DNA of 10,680 nt, taken from contig PGZG01000050.1 of the NCBI GenBank assembly GCA_002840115.1, forward strand, positions 1-10,680. Reading direction: 5' to 3'. The number at the start of each line of letters is the position of its first letter. Positions within the stretch are counted from its first letter, which is position 1. This DNA is from Gammaproteobacteria bacterium HGW-Gammaproteobacteria-14. Lineage in GTDB: Bacteria; Pseudomonadota; Gammaproteobacteria; Pseudomonadales; Alcanivoracaceae. Both the position numbers and the translations under genes were made by a program. Shown one piece after another: positions 1 through 5,585 of this stretch. Below the pieces are notes generated by a model. The model was not told where the DNA came from. It ran no database searches and worked only from the letters and a program-made list of their open reading frames with translations.

Positions 1-972
1 CACAGCAAAGAAGTTATGGGCCACCGCCATCAGTAGCGGGACCTTGAACACCACATTGCCAATGCCCAGAGCAATTTGTAGCAATAGCAGGCCGCCGATA
101 GCGAGGCCGAAATTGCGATGAAAGTGGCAGCGAGCATTAAGCATGACTCGCAGCGCCAGTAGCCCGACCACCAGAAAGACGGCAATGGCGCCGAAGCGAT
201 GCATCACATGAATGGTGGTACGAGCATCGTTCTCCAGCACGCCGAACTCGTAATCCGGCTTGTCGTGTTCATGGCCCCAGAAGGTAAAGGCATCACGGAA
301 GTTGATATGGTCTTTCCAGCCGGATTCGCAAATTGGTAACTCGGTGCAGACTACGGCGGCATAGTTGGCCGTAGTCCAGCCCCCCAGTGCGATTTGCAGA
401 ATAACAACGCCAATGGCGGCGCCAGCCAGGCCTTTCAGGGAGCGTACATCACAATCATTGAGGAAGCGGGGCCAGTGATAAAGTTTGGCGGTAAGCCAGC
501 ACAGCAGCGTCATGGTGGTGAAGCCGCCGAGCAGGTGCAGCATCACAATGGTTGGTTGCAGCCCCATGGTGACGGTCCATTTTCCCAGAATGCCCTGACA
601 AATCACCAGTACCAGCAGGGTCAGAGGTAGGGCAACGGGCTGTTTCGCTTCACGACGGTTGCGCCAGGCCATGACCGCGACAATCAGAATCAGTAATCCC
701 AGAGCGCTGGCAAAATAGCGATGGACCATTTCCGGAATGGTTTTAAAGGCCTCCCGGTAGGTGCCAGGTTCAACTTCGTTGCGGCTGTTAACGTAGGAAA
801 TAGCTTTGCGAACATCCATGTGTCCATAGCAACCCGGCCAGTCCGGGCAGCCAAGGCCGGCATCCGCAAGCCGTGTCCAGGCACCGAGCATAATGACCCC
901 GGCGGTGAGCAGAACGGCGACGACGGTAAGGCGGCGCTGCCAGCGCAGGGAGGAGCTGATGTTGTCATGCAT
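1..972 (-). CDS. ctaA: Heme A synthase CtaA (COX15 family), 3' end beyond window
   Basis: Inner-membrane heme A synthase, which oxidises the C8 methyl group of heme O to a formyl group to give heme A for aa3/caa3 oxidases. I translated it by hand: 324 codons are visible from the ATG at 972, and the frame is still open at the left edge, so probably only the last helix end is missing. The hydrophobic segments come in two related halves, as in the family. The four conserved heme-ligand type histidines are visible at H84 (EMVHRY), H146 (MLHLLGG), H258 (HVMHRFGA) and H319 (VAHNFF). Cysteine pairs C42/C48 (GCPDWPGC) and C209/C215 lie in periplasmic loops. An acidic stretch around E66-E68 precedes H84, matching the catalytic loop. 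The start lies 6 nt after the stop of the Sco-like gene with no clear Shine-Dalgarno, which suggests translational coupling. ctaB (heme O synthase) would be expected next, outside the window. Identity is secure. Confidence 0.96.
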   Translation of the reverse strand, partial: MHDNISSSLRWQRRLTVVAVLLTAGVIMLGAWTRLADAGLGCPDWPGCYGHMDVRKAISYVNSRNEVEPGTYREAFKTIPEMVHRYFASALGLLILIVAVMAWRNRREAKQPVALPLTLLVLVICQGILGKWTVTMGLQPTIVMLHLLGGFTTMTLLCWLTAKLYHWPRFLNDCDVRSLKGLAGAAIGVVILQIALGGWTTANYAAVVCTELPICESGWKDHINFRDAFTFWGHEHDKPDYEFGVLENDARTTIHVMHRFGAIAVFLVVGLLALRVMLNARCHFHRNFGLAIGGLLLLQIALGIGNVVFKVPLLMAVAHNFFAV

Positions 973-978
973 AGCCAA

Positions 979-1590
979 TTACCCGATCAGTGAGCCCTTG
1001 AGAGTGCGTTTCAGGTCGTAAAGCAGTTTGTCCGCCTCAAGAAGCACTTGCTCCATGTCTTCATGAGAGGGATACCACATAAAGATCTGGCCATCCGGCG
1101 CCATCAGATAAATATGATTTTCGGGGTTGGTGCTTTCAGGAAAGGCGGCACCAAGATTCGATCTTAGCGCCTCGGCATCCACAGAAATTTCAATCATGCC
1201 GGCAACCTGATTGTCGAGAAAATCGCGCAACGATGGTTGTGGCGGTGCGCTATGGGCGATGACACGTCGTACTCGCGGGGCATCGCTGCCGAGGCCGAGA
1301 CGTAATTGCTGAATCAGATAATAAAGCCCGTTCTTGCAGGCGGTATCGCACTCGCCGGCGGCGATATAAAGCAGCGTCCATTTCCCGGCCAGAGAATCAG
1401 CAGTTACTGCATCGCCGTTGCTGTTGGTTGGTTGCAGGCTTTCAATGGCTACATGGGGAATAATCAATGATCCCTTGTTAACACGATCGAGTTTGTCCAG
1501 ATCCACAAACAGATGAACAAAGGCAAACGTCAATGCAAACGGCGCGACAATCAACGCCATCATCATCATGTTCTTAGTGCGAGCGGTCAT
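979..1590 (-). CDS. Sco-like thioredoxin-fold cytochrome oxidase assembly protein
   Basis: A 203-residue membrane-anchored protein with one N-terminal helix (about residues 9-29) and a periplasmic thioredoxin/Sco-like domain. Residues 70-85 (KWTLLYIAAGECDTAC) match the strand plus CxxxC region of Sco proteins, with C81 and C85 as the pair. The segment HIYLMAPDG (H159) resembles the strand after the Sco copper histidine, but H159 lies directly before the strand instead of several residues upstream, so a standard third copper ligand is not assured. The position between surf1 and ctaA matches the uncharacterised PA0111-type gene of Pseudomonas. Its ATG overlaps the surf1 stop (ATGA), so the genes are translationally coupled. 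By family and context it probably handles copper or thiols during CuA assembly. That role is inference. A true Sco protein may be encoded further along, after ctaB. Confidence 0.85.
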   Translation of the reverse strand: MTARTKNMMMMALIVAPFALTFAFVHLFVDLDKLDRVNKGSLIIPHVAIESLQPTNSNGDAVTADSLAGKWTLLYIAAGECDTACKNGLYYLIQQLRLGLGSDAPRVRRVIAHSAPPQPSLRDFLDNQVAGMIEISVDAEALRSNLGAAFPESTNPENHIYLMAPDGQIFMWYPSHEDMEQVLLEADKLLYDLKRTLKGSLIG

Positions 1591-2333
1591 TTGTTAGCGT
1601 CCTGTGATAAACCGGTGGGGCGACGCAGGCTCGCCACCAGGAAAAAAATAAAAGCGGCGAGTGCCATTGCGAACCATTGAAATGCATAACCGTAGTGACG
1701 CTCTGGCCCTAGTCGGATGTCCTGCCAGATACGTGGCAACTGTGCTCCGGCCTCCAGTGCCGAGTCGGCGGCTACCCGGATTTCAAACGGCGCCAATTCT
1801 ACTCCAAGTGCTTCGGAAAGTGCCTCGGTTTCCACTTTTTGTATTAACAGCGGCCACTGCGGGTTGCTCAGGTCATCGTCTGCCAGCGTGAAAGTGCGTT
1901 CGCTGTGCAAATAAGTATGTCCATTCACTGTGATGTTGCCGTCGATAACCGGAATGTCGGGGAGTTGATTGCGGTCCAGTCCCCGAGGTAGCCAGCCCCG
2001 ATTCACCAGCACCCAGTGCCCGTCGTCGGTTTTCATCGGAGAGAGCAGGTGATAGCCCGCTATTCGGTCGATGATGCGGTTATCCAGCAATATCGGGCGG
2101 CTGTTATCAATGGTTCCGCTGAGAGAGACCGAAAAGTTGGCGGCATCTTCCAGACGCAGAAGCTGATTGAGTGGTTGGGCGCCCAGTTGTTGTCGCTCGC
2201 TGTATTGGGTGAGCCAGCGGGACTTGGTATCAGCACGCTCCAGTTGCCACAGAGCGAGCCGCAGGCACACCAGCACCACCACAGTAGTGGCAATCAGGGC
2301 TGGCCAGGATGGCCGGAACCGACGTGTCAGCAT
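1587..2333 (-). CDS. SURF1 family cytochrome oxidase biogenesis protein
   Basis: A 248-residue SURF1 (Shy1) homologue that helps insert heme A into CoxA during oxidase biogenesis. It has the family's architecture: an N-terminal helix at about residues 10-28 ending in LALWQLERA, a large periplasmic domain, and a C-terminal helix at about 216-236. Family signatures are visible: NFSVSLSGTID near 66-76, ILLDNRIIDRIAGYHLLSPM at 81-100, WVLVNRGWLPRG at 107-118 and HYGYAFQWFAMAL at 213-225. Length is normal for the family. The ATG at 2333 is preceded by AGGGA (complement of 2341-2345) at a suitable distance. It is the first gene of a three-gene operon with the Sco-like gene (4-nt overlap) and ctaA. 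Transcription probably starts in the 153-bp divergent region shared with the DUF2909 gene. Identity is secure. Confidence 0.96.
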   Translation of the reverse strand: MLTRRFRPSWPALIATTVVVLVCLRLALWQLERADTKSRWLTQYSERQQLGAQPLNQLLRLEDAANFSVSLSGTIDNSRPILLDNRIIDRIAGYHLLSPMKTDDGHWVLVNRGWLPRGLDRNQLPDIPVIDGNITVNGHTYLHSERTFTLADDDLSNPQWPLLIQKVETEALSEALGVELAPFEIRVAADSALEAGAQLPRIWQDIRLGPERHYGYAFQWFAMALAAFIFFLVASLRRPTGLSQDANK

Positions 2334-2394
2334 GAGCGATTCCCTGAGTGATGCGCCGTGAAGACCGTCCGTTGGCGTGAAATTGCGTTTGAGG

Positions 2395-2420
2395 CGCTAG
2401 AATGGTCGGGCATTCTAGCG
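2395..2420. promoter_or_regulatory. Perfect 10-bp inverted repeat with divergent -10-like boxes
   Basis: CGCTAGAATG (2395-2404) and CATTCTAGCG (2411-2420) are exact reverse complements separated by 6 nt, in the spacer between the divergent surf1 and DUF2909 starts. Each arm contains TAGAAT, a near-consensus sigma-70 -10 hexamer, one reading right (2398-2403) and one reading left (2417-2412). The element could therefore be two overlapping face-to-face promoters, a regulator operator, or both. The -35 regions are weak on both sides: TTGGCG at 2372-2377 is too far for ideal spacing, and nothing good is seen leftward. The repeat is seen directly. Promoter function is inference. Confidence 0.6.
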
Positions 2421-2486
2421 GAGTCGCGGCGCTGGTGCTGCATTCCTGAGCGCTTTGTCGGACGTTTCCGGCTGTGGGAGAAAAAT

Positions 2487-2741
2487 ATGTTGTGGGCGAA
2501 AGTGGTTGCCCTGCTGTTGATTGCGGCGGCGGCGGTGGCTCTGTTTAGTGGTTTGGGCTCTATGGTGAAGGGTGAGAGCGCTGAGGGGAAAACGGTGCGC
2601 GCGCTGGCGTGGCGTATAGGGCTGTCCGCTGCGGCCTTCCTGTTTTTGATCCTGTCGATGTATATGGGCTGGATCCAGCCCCATGACGTTCGTTTTACGG
2701 AGCGGTATGGTGTGCCTATCGAGGAATCTGTTGATCAATAA
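2487..2741 (+). CDS. DUF2909 family twin-transmembrane protein
   Basis: A small 84-residue inner-membrane protein with two helices (about residues 5-24 and 42-61) joined by a basic and acidic loop. The motif pattern ALFSGLGSMVKG, then a TVRALAWRIGLS segment and a final helix ending in GWIQPHD, fits DUF2909, a family found almost only beside surf1/cox genes in gammaproteobacteria. Function is unknown, and location suggests a role in oxidase assembly or stability. I chose the ATG at 2487 over an in-frame ATG at 2358 because GGGAG (2476-2480) lies just upstream, the family begins with this hydrophobic helix, and the longer form would run through the shared promoter palindrome. The C-terminal tail after QPHD (about 16 residues, acidic) is longer than I recall for typical members. 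The next gene starts 20 nt downstream. Confidence 0.85.
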   Translation: MLWAKVVALLLIAAAAVALFSGLGSMVKGESAEGKTVRALAWRIGLSAAAFLFLILSMYMGWIQPHDVRFTERYGVPIEESVDQ

Positions 2742-2761
2742 AGGAAGGGGTGGGCAAGTCA

Positions 2762-3538
2762 ATGAAGCCCGTAGGCGGTTTTTCTCTTTTGGTTATACCT
2801 GTCGTTGTTATGGCGGCGATGGTTGCCGCACCGGTGGTGTTCGCTGAAACCATTCGCCTGCGTGCGGATAACTGGTTTCCGGTCAACGGCGACCCGGCGG
2901 CGGCCCGGCCGGGCTATGGCATTGAGGTGTTGTCCCGGGTCTGGTCCCGGTACACCCTGGATTATCGGCTGATGCCCTGGGCGCGCAGTCTGGATGCAGT
3001 GCGTGCGGGCGATGCGGATTGTGTGATTGGTGCCTTCCCGGGGGATGCGCCGGACCTGCTGTATCCTCAGCAGCCGCTAGGCACGGATGGTGTCGGTGTT
3101 TATGCGTTGCAAGCGGATAGCTGGACCTATGACGGGGTTGAGTCCCTGCAGTGGCGCAATGTTGCGGTAATCAGCGAGTACAGTTATGGCGACGTACTGG
3201 ATCAATGGTTGGCCGATCCACGCAACGCCATACGCATTCAGATGGCACATGGCGCTGAGGCGCTGGAAGGTAATATCAGGAAGTTATTGGCGGGCCGGGT
3301 GGATGTGCTACTGGAGTCGCCCATGATTATGAAAAACGCCTTGCGCCGCTTGAATCTGGATCATCTGGTGCAGCTTGCCGGAGAGGGGCAGGCCGCACAG
3401 CCCTTCTATATTGCCTGTACCCCCGGCAACCCGCGGGTTGCTGAGTGGCTGGAGGCCTTTGACCAGGGGGTTCAGGGGTTGAAAGATAGTGGTGAGTGGG
3501 GGGAGTTGCTCTCCCGTTATGGTATTGAAGAGCAATAG
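2762..3538 (+). CDS. Orphan periplasmic solute-binding (SBP_bac_3-like) protein
   Basis: A 258-residue exported protein of the amino-acid-type ABC binding protein fold (SBP_bac_3), without an adjacent permease or ATPase. A signal peptide covers residues 1-28, with likely cleavage after VFA. The mature part has the two-lobe pattern: a first strand with DNWFPVNGD (36-44) and GYGIEVLSRVW (51-61), then LMPWARSLDAVRAGDADCVIGAF (70-92) and a DAPDLLYPQQPLG segment (95-107), all typical of orphan family-3 members. A GTG at 2750 would add four residues (GKS plus the start). I prefer the ATG at 2762 because the purine-rich stretch 2741-2750 overlaps the GTG and serves the ATG better, and the signal peptide then starts normally. 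It follows DUF2909 by 20 nt, so the two are probably co-transcribed. The ligand is not predictable. It could act as a sensor or scavenging partner, or belong to a distant transporter. Confidence 0.8.
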   Translation: MKPVGGFSLLVIPVVVMAAMVAAPVVFAETIRLRADNWFPVNGDPAAARPGYGIEVLSRVWSRYTLDYRLMPWARSLDAVRAGDADCVIGAFPGDAPDLLYPQQPLGTDGVGVYALQADSWTYDGVESLQWRNVAVISEYSYGDVLDQWLADPRNAIRIQMAHGAEALEGNIRKLLAGRVDVLLESPMIMKNALRRLNLDHLVQLAGEGQAAQPFYIACTPGNPRVAEWLEAFDQGVQGLKDSGEWGELLSRYGIEEQ

Positions 3539-3556
3539 CAAGGTGCATGTCGGTTG

Positions 3557-3901
3557 TTACTTGCGCCCCCCTTTGGGGGTGCCGCCGGGACCAAAAGGCA
3601 TCGGGAAGGCGGTGATGTTGCTGCCGCCCGCCTCCGTAACCTTGGCAACCCCTTCTTTTTCGACCTCATCAATGCGAATCACCGCATGCATGGGGATAAA
3701 GGACCGCTGTACCCCCGCGAACTCGTTTTTCAGACGTTCTTCCGAGGGATCAACCACCATCTGGGCGCGTTCGCCGAACAGAAAATCCTCTACTTCGAGG
3801 AATCCGTACAAATCACCCTGATAGATATTGGCGGCATAGATCTCGTAGATCTGGCCCTGATTGAAAAAAATAACCCGGTAAATTTGGCGGCTCGTTGACA
3901 T
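3557..3901 (-). CDS. DUF1820 family protein
   Basis: A 114-residue soluble protein of the DUF1820 family, which is conserved in gammaproteobacteria and has no assigned function. Visible features are a YRVIFFNQGQIYEIYA start (residues 8-23), a GFLEVEDFLFGE segment (33-44), an acidic SEERLKNEFAGV helix (53-64), RSFIPMHAVIRIDEV (66-80), and a flexible Gly/Pro/Lys C-terminus ending GGTPKGGRK. No signal peptide or membrane helix is seen. I chose the ATG at 3901, where family similarity begins. An in-frame extension up to 4102 has no protein-like character and runs through the inverted repeat at 3957-3977. It converges on the binding-protein gene, with 18 nt between the two stop codons, and is divergent from coxB. 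Its job here, if linked to the oxidase at all, is unknown. Confidence 0.85.
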   Translation of the reverse strand: MSTSRQIYRVIFFNQGQIYEIYAANIYQGDLYGFLEVEDFLFGERAQMVVDPSEERLKNEFAGVQRSFIPMHAVIRIDEVEKEGVAKVTEAGGSNITAFPMPFGPGGTPKGGRK

Positions 3902-3944
3902 GGTTAGCTCTGAATCTTCACGCGGTATCAGCGGTAGGCGCGCA

Positions 3945-3977
3945 AGAATAGCACAAACCGGATGGGACGCATCCGGT
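3945..3977 (-). promoter_or_regulatory. Candidate DUF1820 promoter (extended -10) with upstream inverted repeat
   Basis: Reading leftward, TGCTATTCT (complement of 3945-3953) is an extended -10 box about 45 nt before the DUF1820 ATG. Just upstream is a perfect 8-bp inverted repeat, ACCGGATG-N5-CATCCGGT (3957-3964 and 3970-3977), covering the -35 position, where no good -35 hexamer is seen. The arrangement suits an activator or repressor site. The repeat is seen directly and the promoter role is inferred. Confidence 0.4.
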
Positions 3978-4160
3978 CGTTGTTTGGTCGGTGACAGTGT
4001 GCAAATGCGATTCCGGACAACACCATGATTGCAGGCGTGCAAGTGAGTAAAAACGTTGAAATTCATGCCGGGAATCGTCTGGACTTTGCCTGCCTGAGTC
4101 ACTAGAGTTAGCGCCCGAAATGCAGGGTGGGGCGAAATGCCGCACCGGAAGTTGGCGTAT

Positions 4161-4191
4161 ATTGAAAACTCAATCGCAACTGATTGATTAT
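4161..4191 (+). promoter_or_regulatory. Candidate coxB promoter with ATTGA/TCAAT operator-like cluster
   Basis: TTGAAA (4162-4167) is a 4- to 5-of-6 type -35 box, followed after 18 nt by GATTAT (4186-4191) as a weak -10. Three copies of one pentamer overlap the same stretch: ATTGA (4161-4165), TCAAT (4170-4174, inverted) and ATTGA (4183-4187). The first pair forms a palindrome ATTGA-N4-TCAAT. The second pair lies within TCAATC-N6-GATTGA. The spacing does not match the Anr/FNR box (TTGAT-N4-ATCAA). A regulator binding between -35 and -10 is plausible but unproven, and the promoter boxes themselves are weak. Confidence 0.35.
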
Positions 4192-4213
4192 TCAGCCTTC
4201 TTTCGGCCTCGTG

Positions 4214-4240
4214 GGTTCAGGGTCACCCCCTGACCGAACC
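4214..4240 (+). repeat. Imperfect inverted repeat in the coxB leader
   Basis: GGTTC (4214-4218) pairs with GAACC (4236-4240) and GGTCA (4221-4225) pairs with TGACC (4231-4235). Two unpaired bases (AG) sit on the left arm and the loop is five C. An alternative short stem, CAGGG/CCCTG, uses the same bases. The second copy of GGTCACC at 4260-4266 could compete. It would form a stable hairpin in the leader RNA if transcription begins upstream. No T-run follows, so it is not a standard terminator. Confidence 0.5.
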
Positions 4241-4241
4241 T

Positions 4242-4360
4242 CGGGGAAACAGGGAGCCCGGTCACCGCCCGCTCCTGCATCAATCCTGAACCGCTTTCCA
4301 TGGCCCATCCAGGCCTCAACGTGTGTGCGCCTGACGCTGGCGCCGGGGAAAACAGGGAGC
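4242..4360 (+). repeat. Duplicated Shine-Dalgarno segment (copies 4242-4257 and 4344-4360)
   Basis: CGGGGAAACAGGGAGC (4242-4257) recurs as the same sequence with one added A (4344-4360), 102 bp apart. The second copy carries the coxB ribosome site AGGGAG (4354-4359), nine bases before the ATG at 4369. The first copy has no start codon at a useful distance. GGGAGC in the first copy can pair with GCTCCT (4271-4276), allowing one G-U pair. The role of the upstream copy is unknown. Confidence 0.6.
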
Positions 4361-4368
4361 ATACAAGC

Positions 4369-5571
4369 ATGCAGTCAACACTGTTCCGTCGCGTGGTCTC
4401 CGCGCTCTCATTGCTGCTCGTCAGTGGTGCCGGCGTCGCCAGCGACTGGGCCGACCGGTCCAACCTTAACCTCCGTCCCGGGGTCACCGAGATCAGTCAG
4501 GACGTTTTCGGCCTGCACATGACCATTCTTTGGGTCGTGACAGTGATCGGGTTACTGGTGTTCGGCCTGATTATGTATTCGGCAGTGGCTCACCGTCGTA
4601 GCAAGAACCCGAACCCGTCGCAGTTTCACGAGCATGTGGGGCTTGAGGTGTTCTGGACGGTGGTGCCGTTCTTTATCCTGATCGCTATGGCGTTCCCAGC
4701 CACCCGCGTGCTGATCAGCATGGATGACACCAGCGATGCGGAGTTGACGATCAAGGTGACCGGCTATCGCTGGAACTGGAGCTACGAATATCTGGCATGG
4801 AAGGATGACAACGATATCGGTGTCTTCTTTTTCTCCAATTTGAAAACCCCGCCGGAGCAATATGAGCGCCCGATATTGTCTGGTGGTCTGTTTCCCCATG
4901 GTACCGCCCAGCAACGTGTAGACGCAGAGCGTCCCGCCAAAGATGCGGATTACATGCTGGCGGTGGATCGTCCGTTAGTCATCCCGGCGGGCATCAAGGT
5001 TCGCTTCCTGATTACTGCGGATGACGTTATCCACTCCTGGTTTATGCCGGACTTCGCTATCAAGAAAGACGCCATTCCGGGCTTTATTAATGAGGTCTGG
5101 ACGGTGGTGCCGGAAGACGCCACCGGTGTTTACTATGGCCAGTGCGCTGAGCTTTGCGGCCGTAACCATGCATTTATGCCGATTGAAGTGCATGTAGTAC
5201 CTCAAGATGAGTTTGAAACCTGGATTGCCGAAGAGAAAGAAAAGGCTGCCAGTGGCCCAGACCTGACGCCGTTTGCGAGCCTTGATGTGGCCATGCAGTT
5301 GGGACAGGAAAAGTACGCGGCTGCCTGTGCCCTGTGTCACGGTGCTAATGGTCAGGGCGGTATTGGCCTGCCATTCGCAGGCACGGACTTCATGAAGAAT
5401 CCCGAGCGCCTGCAAGACAATATTGACGTGCTGATCAAGGGCCGTAATGCCATGCCGGCATTTGCGGCGCAGCTGACTCCGCGCGAAATTGCCGCCGTGA
5501 TTACTTACCAGCGCAATGCGTTCGGTAATGAAACCGGTGATCTTGTTCAACCCGCCGACGTTGCGAAGTAA
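4369..5571 (+). CDS. coxB: Cytochrome c oxidase subunit II with fused cytochrome c domain
   Basis: Subunit II of a caa3-type oxidase, which receives electrons and passes them through CuA to CoxA. The 400-residue protein starts with a signal peptide (1-24, cleavage after VAS), then two membrane helices (about 50-72 and 91-112) and a periplasmic cupredoxin domain. The aromatic electron-entry patch YRWNWSYEY is at 133-141. All CuA ligands are present: H222 (IHSW), C259, E261, C263, H267 and M270 within YYGQCAELCGRNHAFM. A class I cytochrome c domain follows (about 308-385), with heme-binding CALCH at 320-324 and probable axial M362 (NAMPAF). I chose the ATG at 4369 because AGGGAG precedes it and the signal peptide then starts correctly. 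An in-frame ATG at 4300 would add 23 residues before the signal. It is the first gene of the coxB-coxA-ctaG-coxC operon. Identity is secure. Confidence 0.98.
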   Translation: MQSTLFRRVVSALSLLLVSGAGVASDWADRSNLNLRPGVTEISQDVFGLHMTILWVVTVIGLLVFGLIMYSAVAHRRSKNPNPSQFHEHVGLEVFWTVVPFFILIAMAFPATRVLISMDDTSDAELTIKVTGYRWNWSYEYLAWKDDNDIGVFFFSNLKTPPEQYERPILSGGLFPHGTAQQRVDAERPAKDADYMLAVDRPLVIPAGIKVRFLITADDVIHSWFMPDFAIKKDAIPGFINEVWTVVPEDATGVYYGQCAELCGRNHAFMPIEVHVVPQDEFETWIAEEKEKAASGPDLTPFASLDVAMQLGQEKYAAACALCHGANGQGGIGLPFAGTDFMKNPERLQDNIDVLIKGRNAMPAFAAQLTPREIAAVITYQRNAFGNETGDLVQPADVAK

Positions 5572-5585
5572 GGGAGGGTAGCCTA

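Larger units (their letters stand above)
3902..4368. other. 467-bp intergenic region between DUF1820 and coxB
   Basis: I see no convincing gene here. Short frames on both strands lack a good ribosome site and protein-like composition. The region holds the presumed promoters of DUF1820 (leftward) and the oxidase operon (rightward). It contains inverted repeats at 3957-3977, 4029-4042 (TTGCA-N4-TGCAA), 4161-4187 and 4214-4240. It also has a direct repeat CGAAATGC at 4116-4123 and 4133-4140, and a duplicated 16-17 nt element at 4242-4257 and 4344-4360. If transcription starts near 4198, the coxB mRNA has a leader of about 170 nt, long enough to hold RNA-level control. Confidence 0.75.

Noticed and set aside
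690..993. Overlapping frames on both strands within ctaA
   Set aside because: They are out-of-frame readings of ctaA codons. The conserved heme A synthase frame accounts for the region.
2358..2486. In-frame N-terminal extension of the DUF2909 gene
   Set aside because: It crosses the divergent promoter palindrome, lacks family similarity, and the ATG at 2487 has its own ribosome site.
3566..3579. C-run/G-run stem between the binding-protein and DUF1820 genes
   Set aside because: The stem is only 5 bp, lies inside DUF1820 coding sequence for its Gly/Pro tail, and has no T-run on either strand, so I do not call a terminator.
3902..4102. Upstream extension of the DUF1820 frame
   Set aside because: The Cys/Pro/Arg-rich translation is not protein-like and runs through an inverted repeat. 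The family start matches 3901.
4161..4174. Anr/FNR box before coxB
   Set aside because: ATTGA-N4-TCAAT has the wrong half-site spacing for TTGAT-N4-ATCAA.
4300..4368. Earlier coxB start
   Set aside because: It would place 23 non-conserved residues before a normal signal peptide and ignore the AGGGAG site at 4354-4359.
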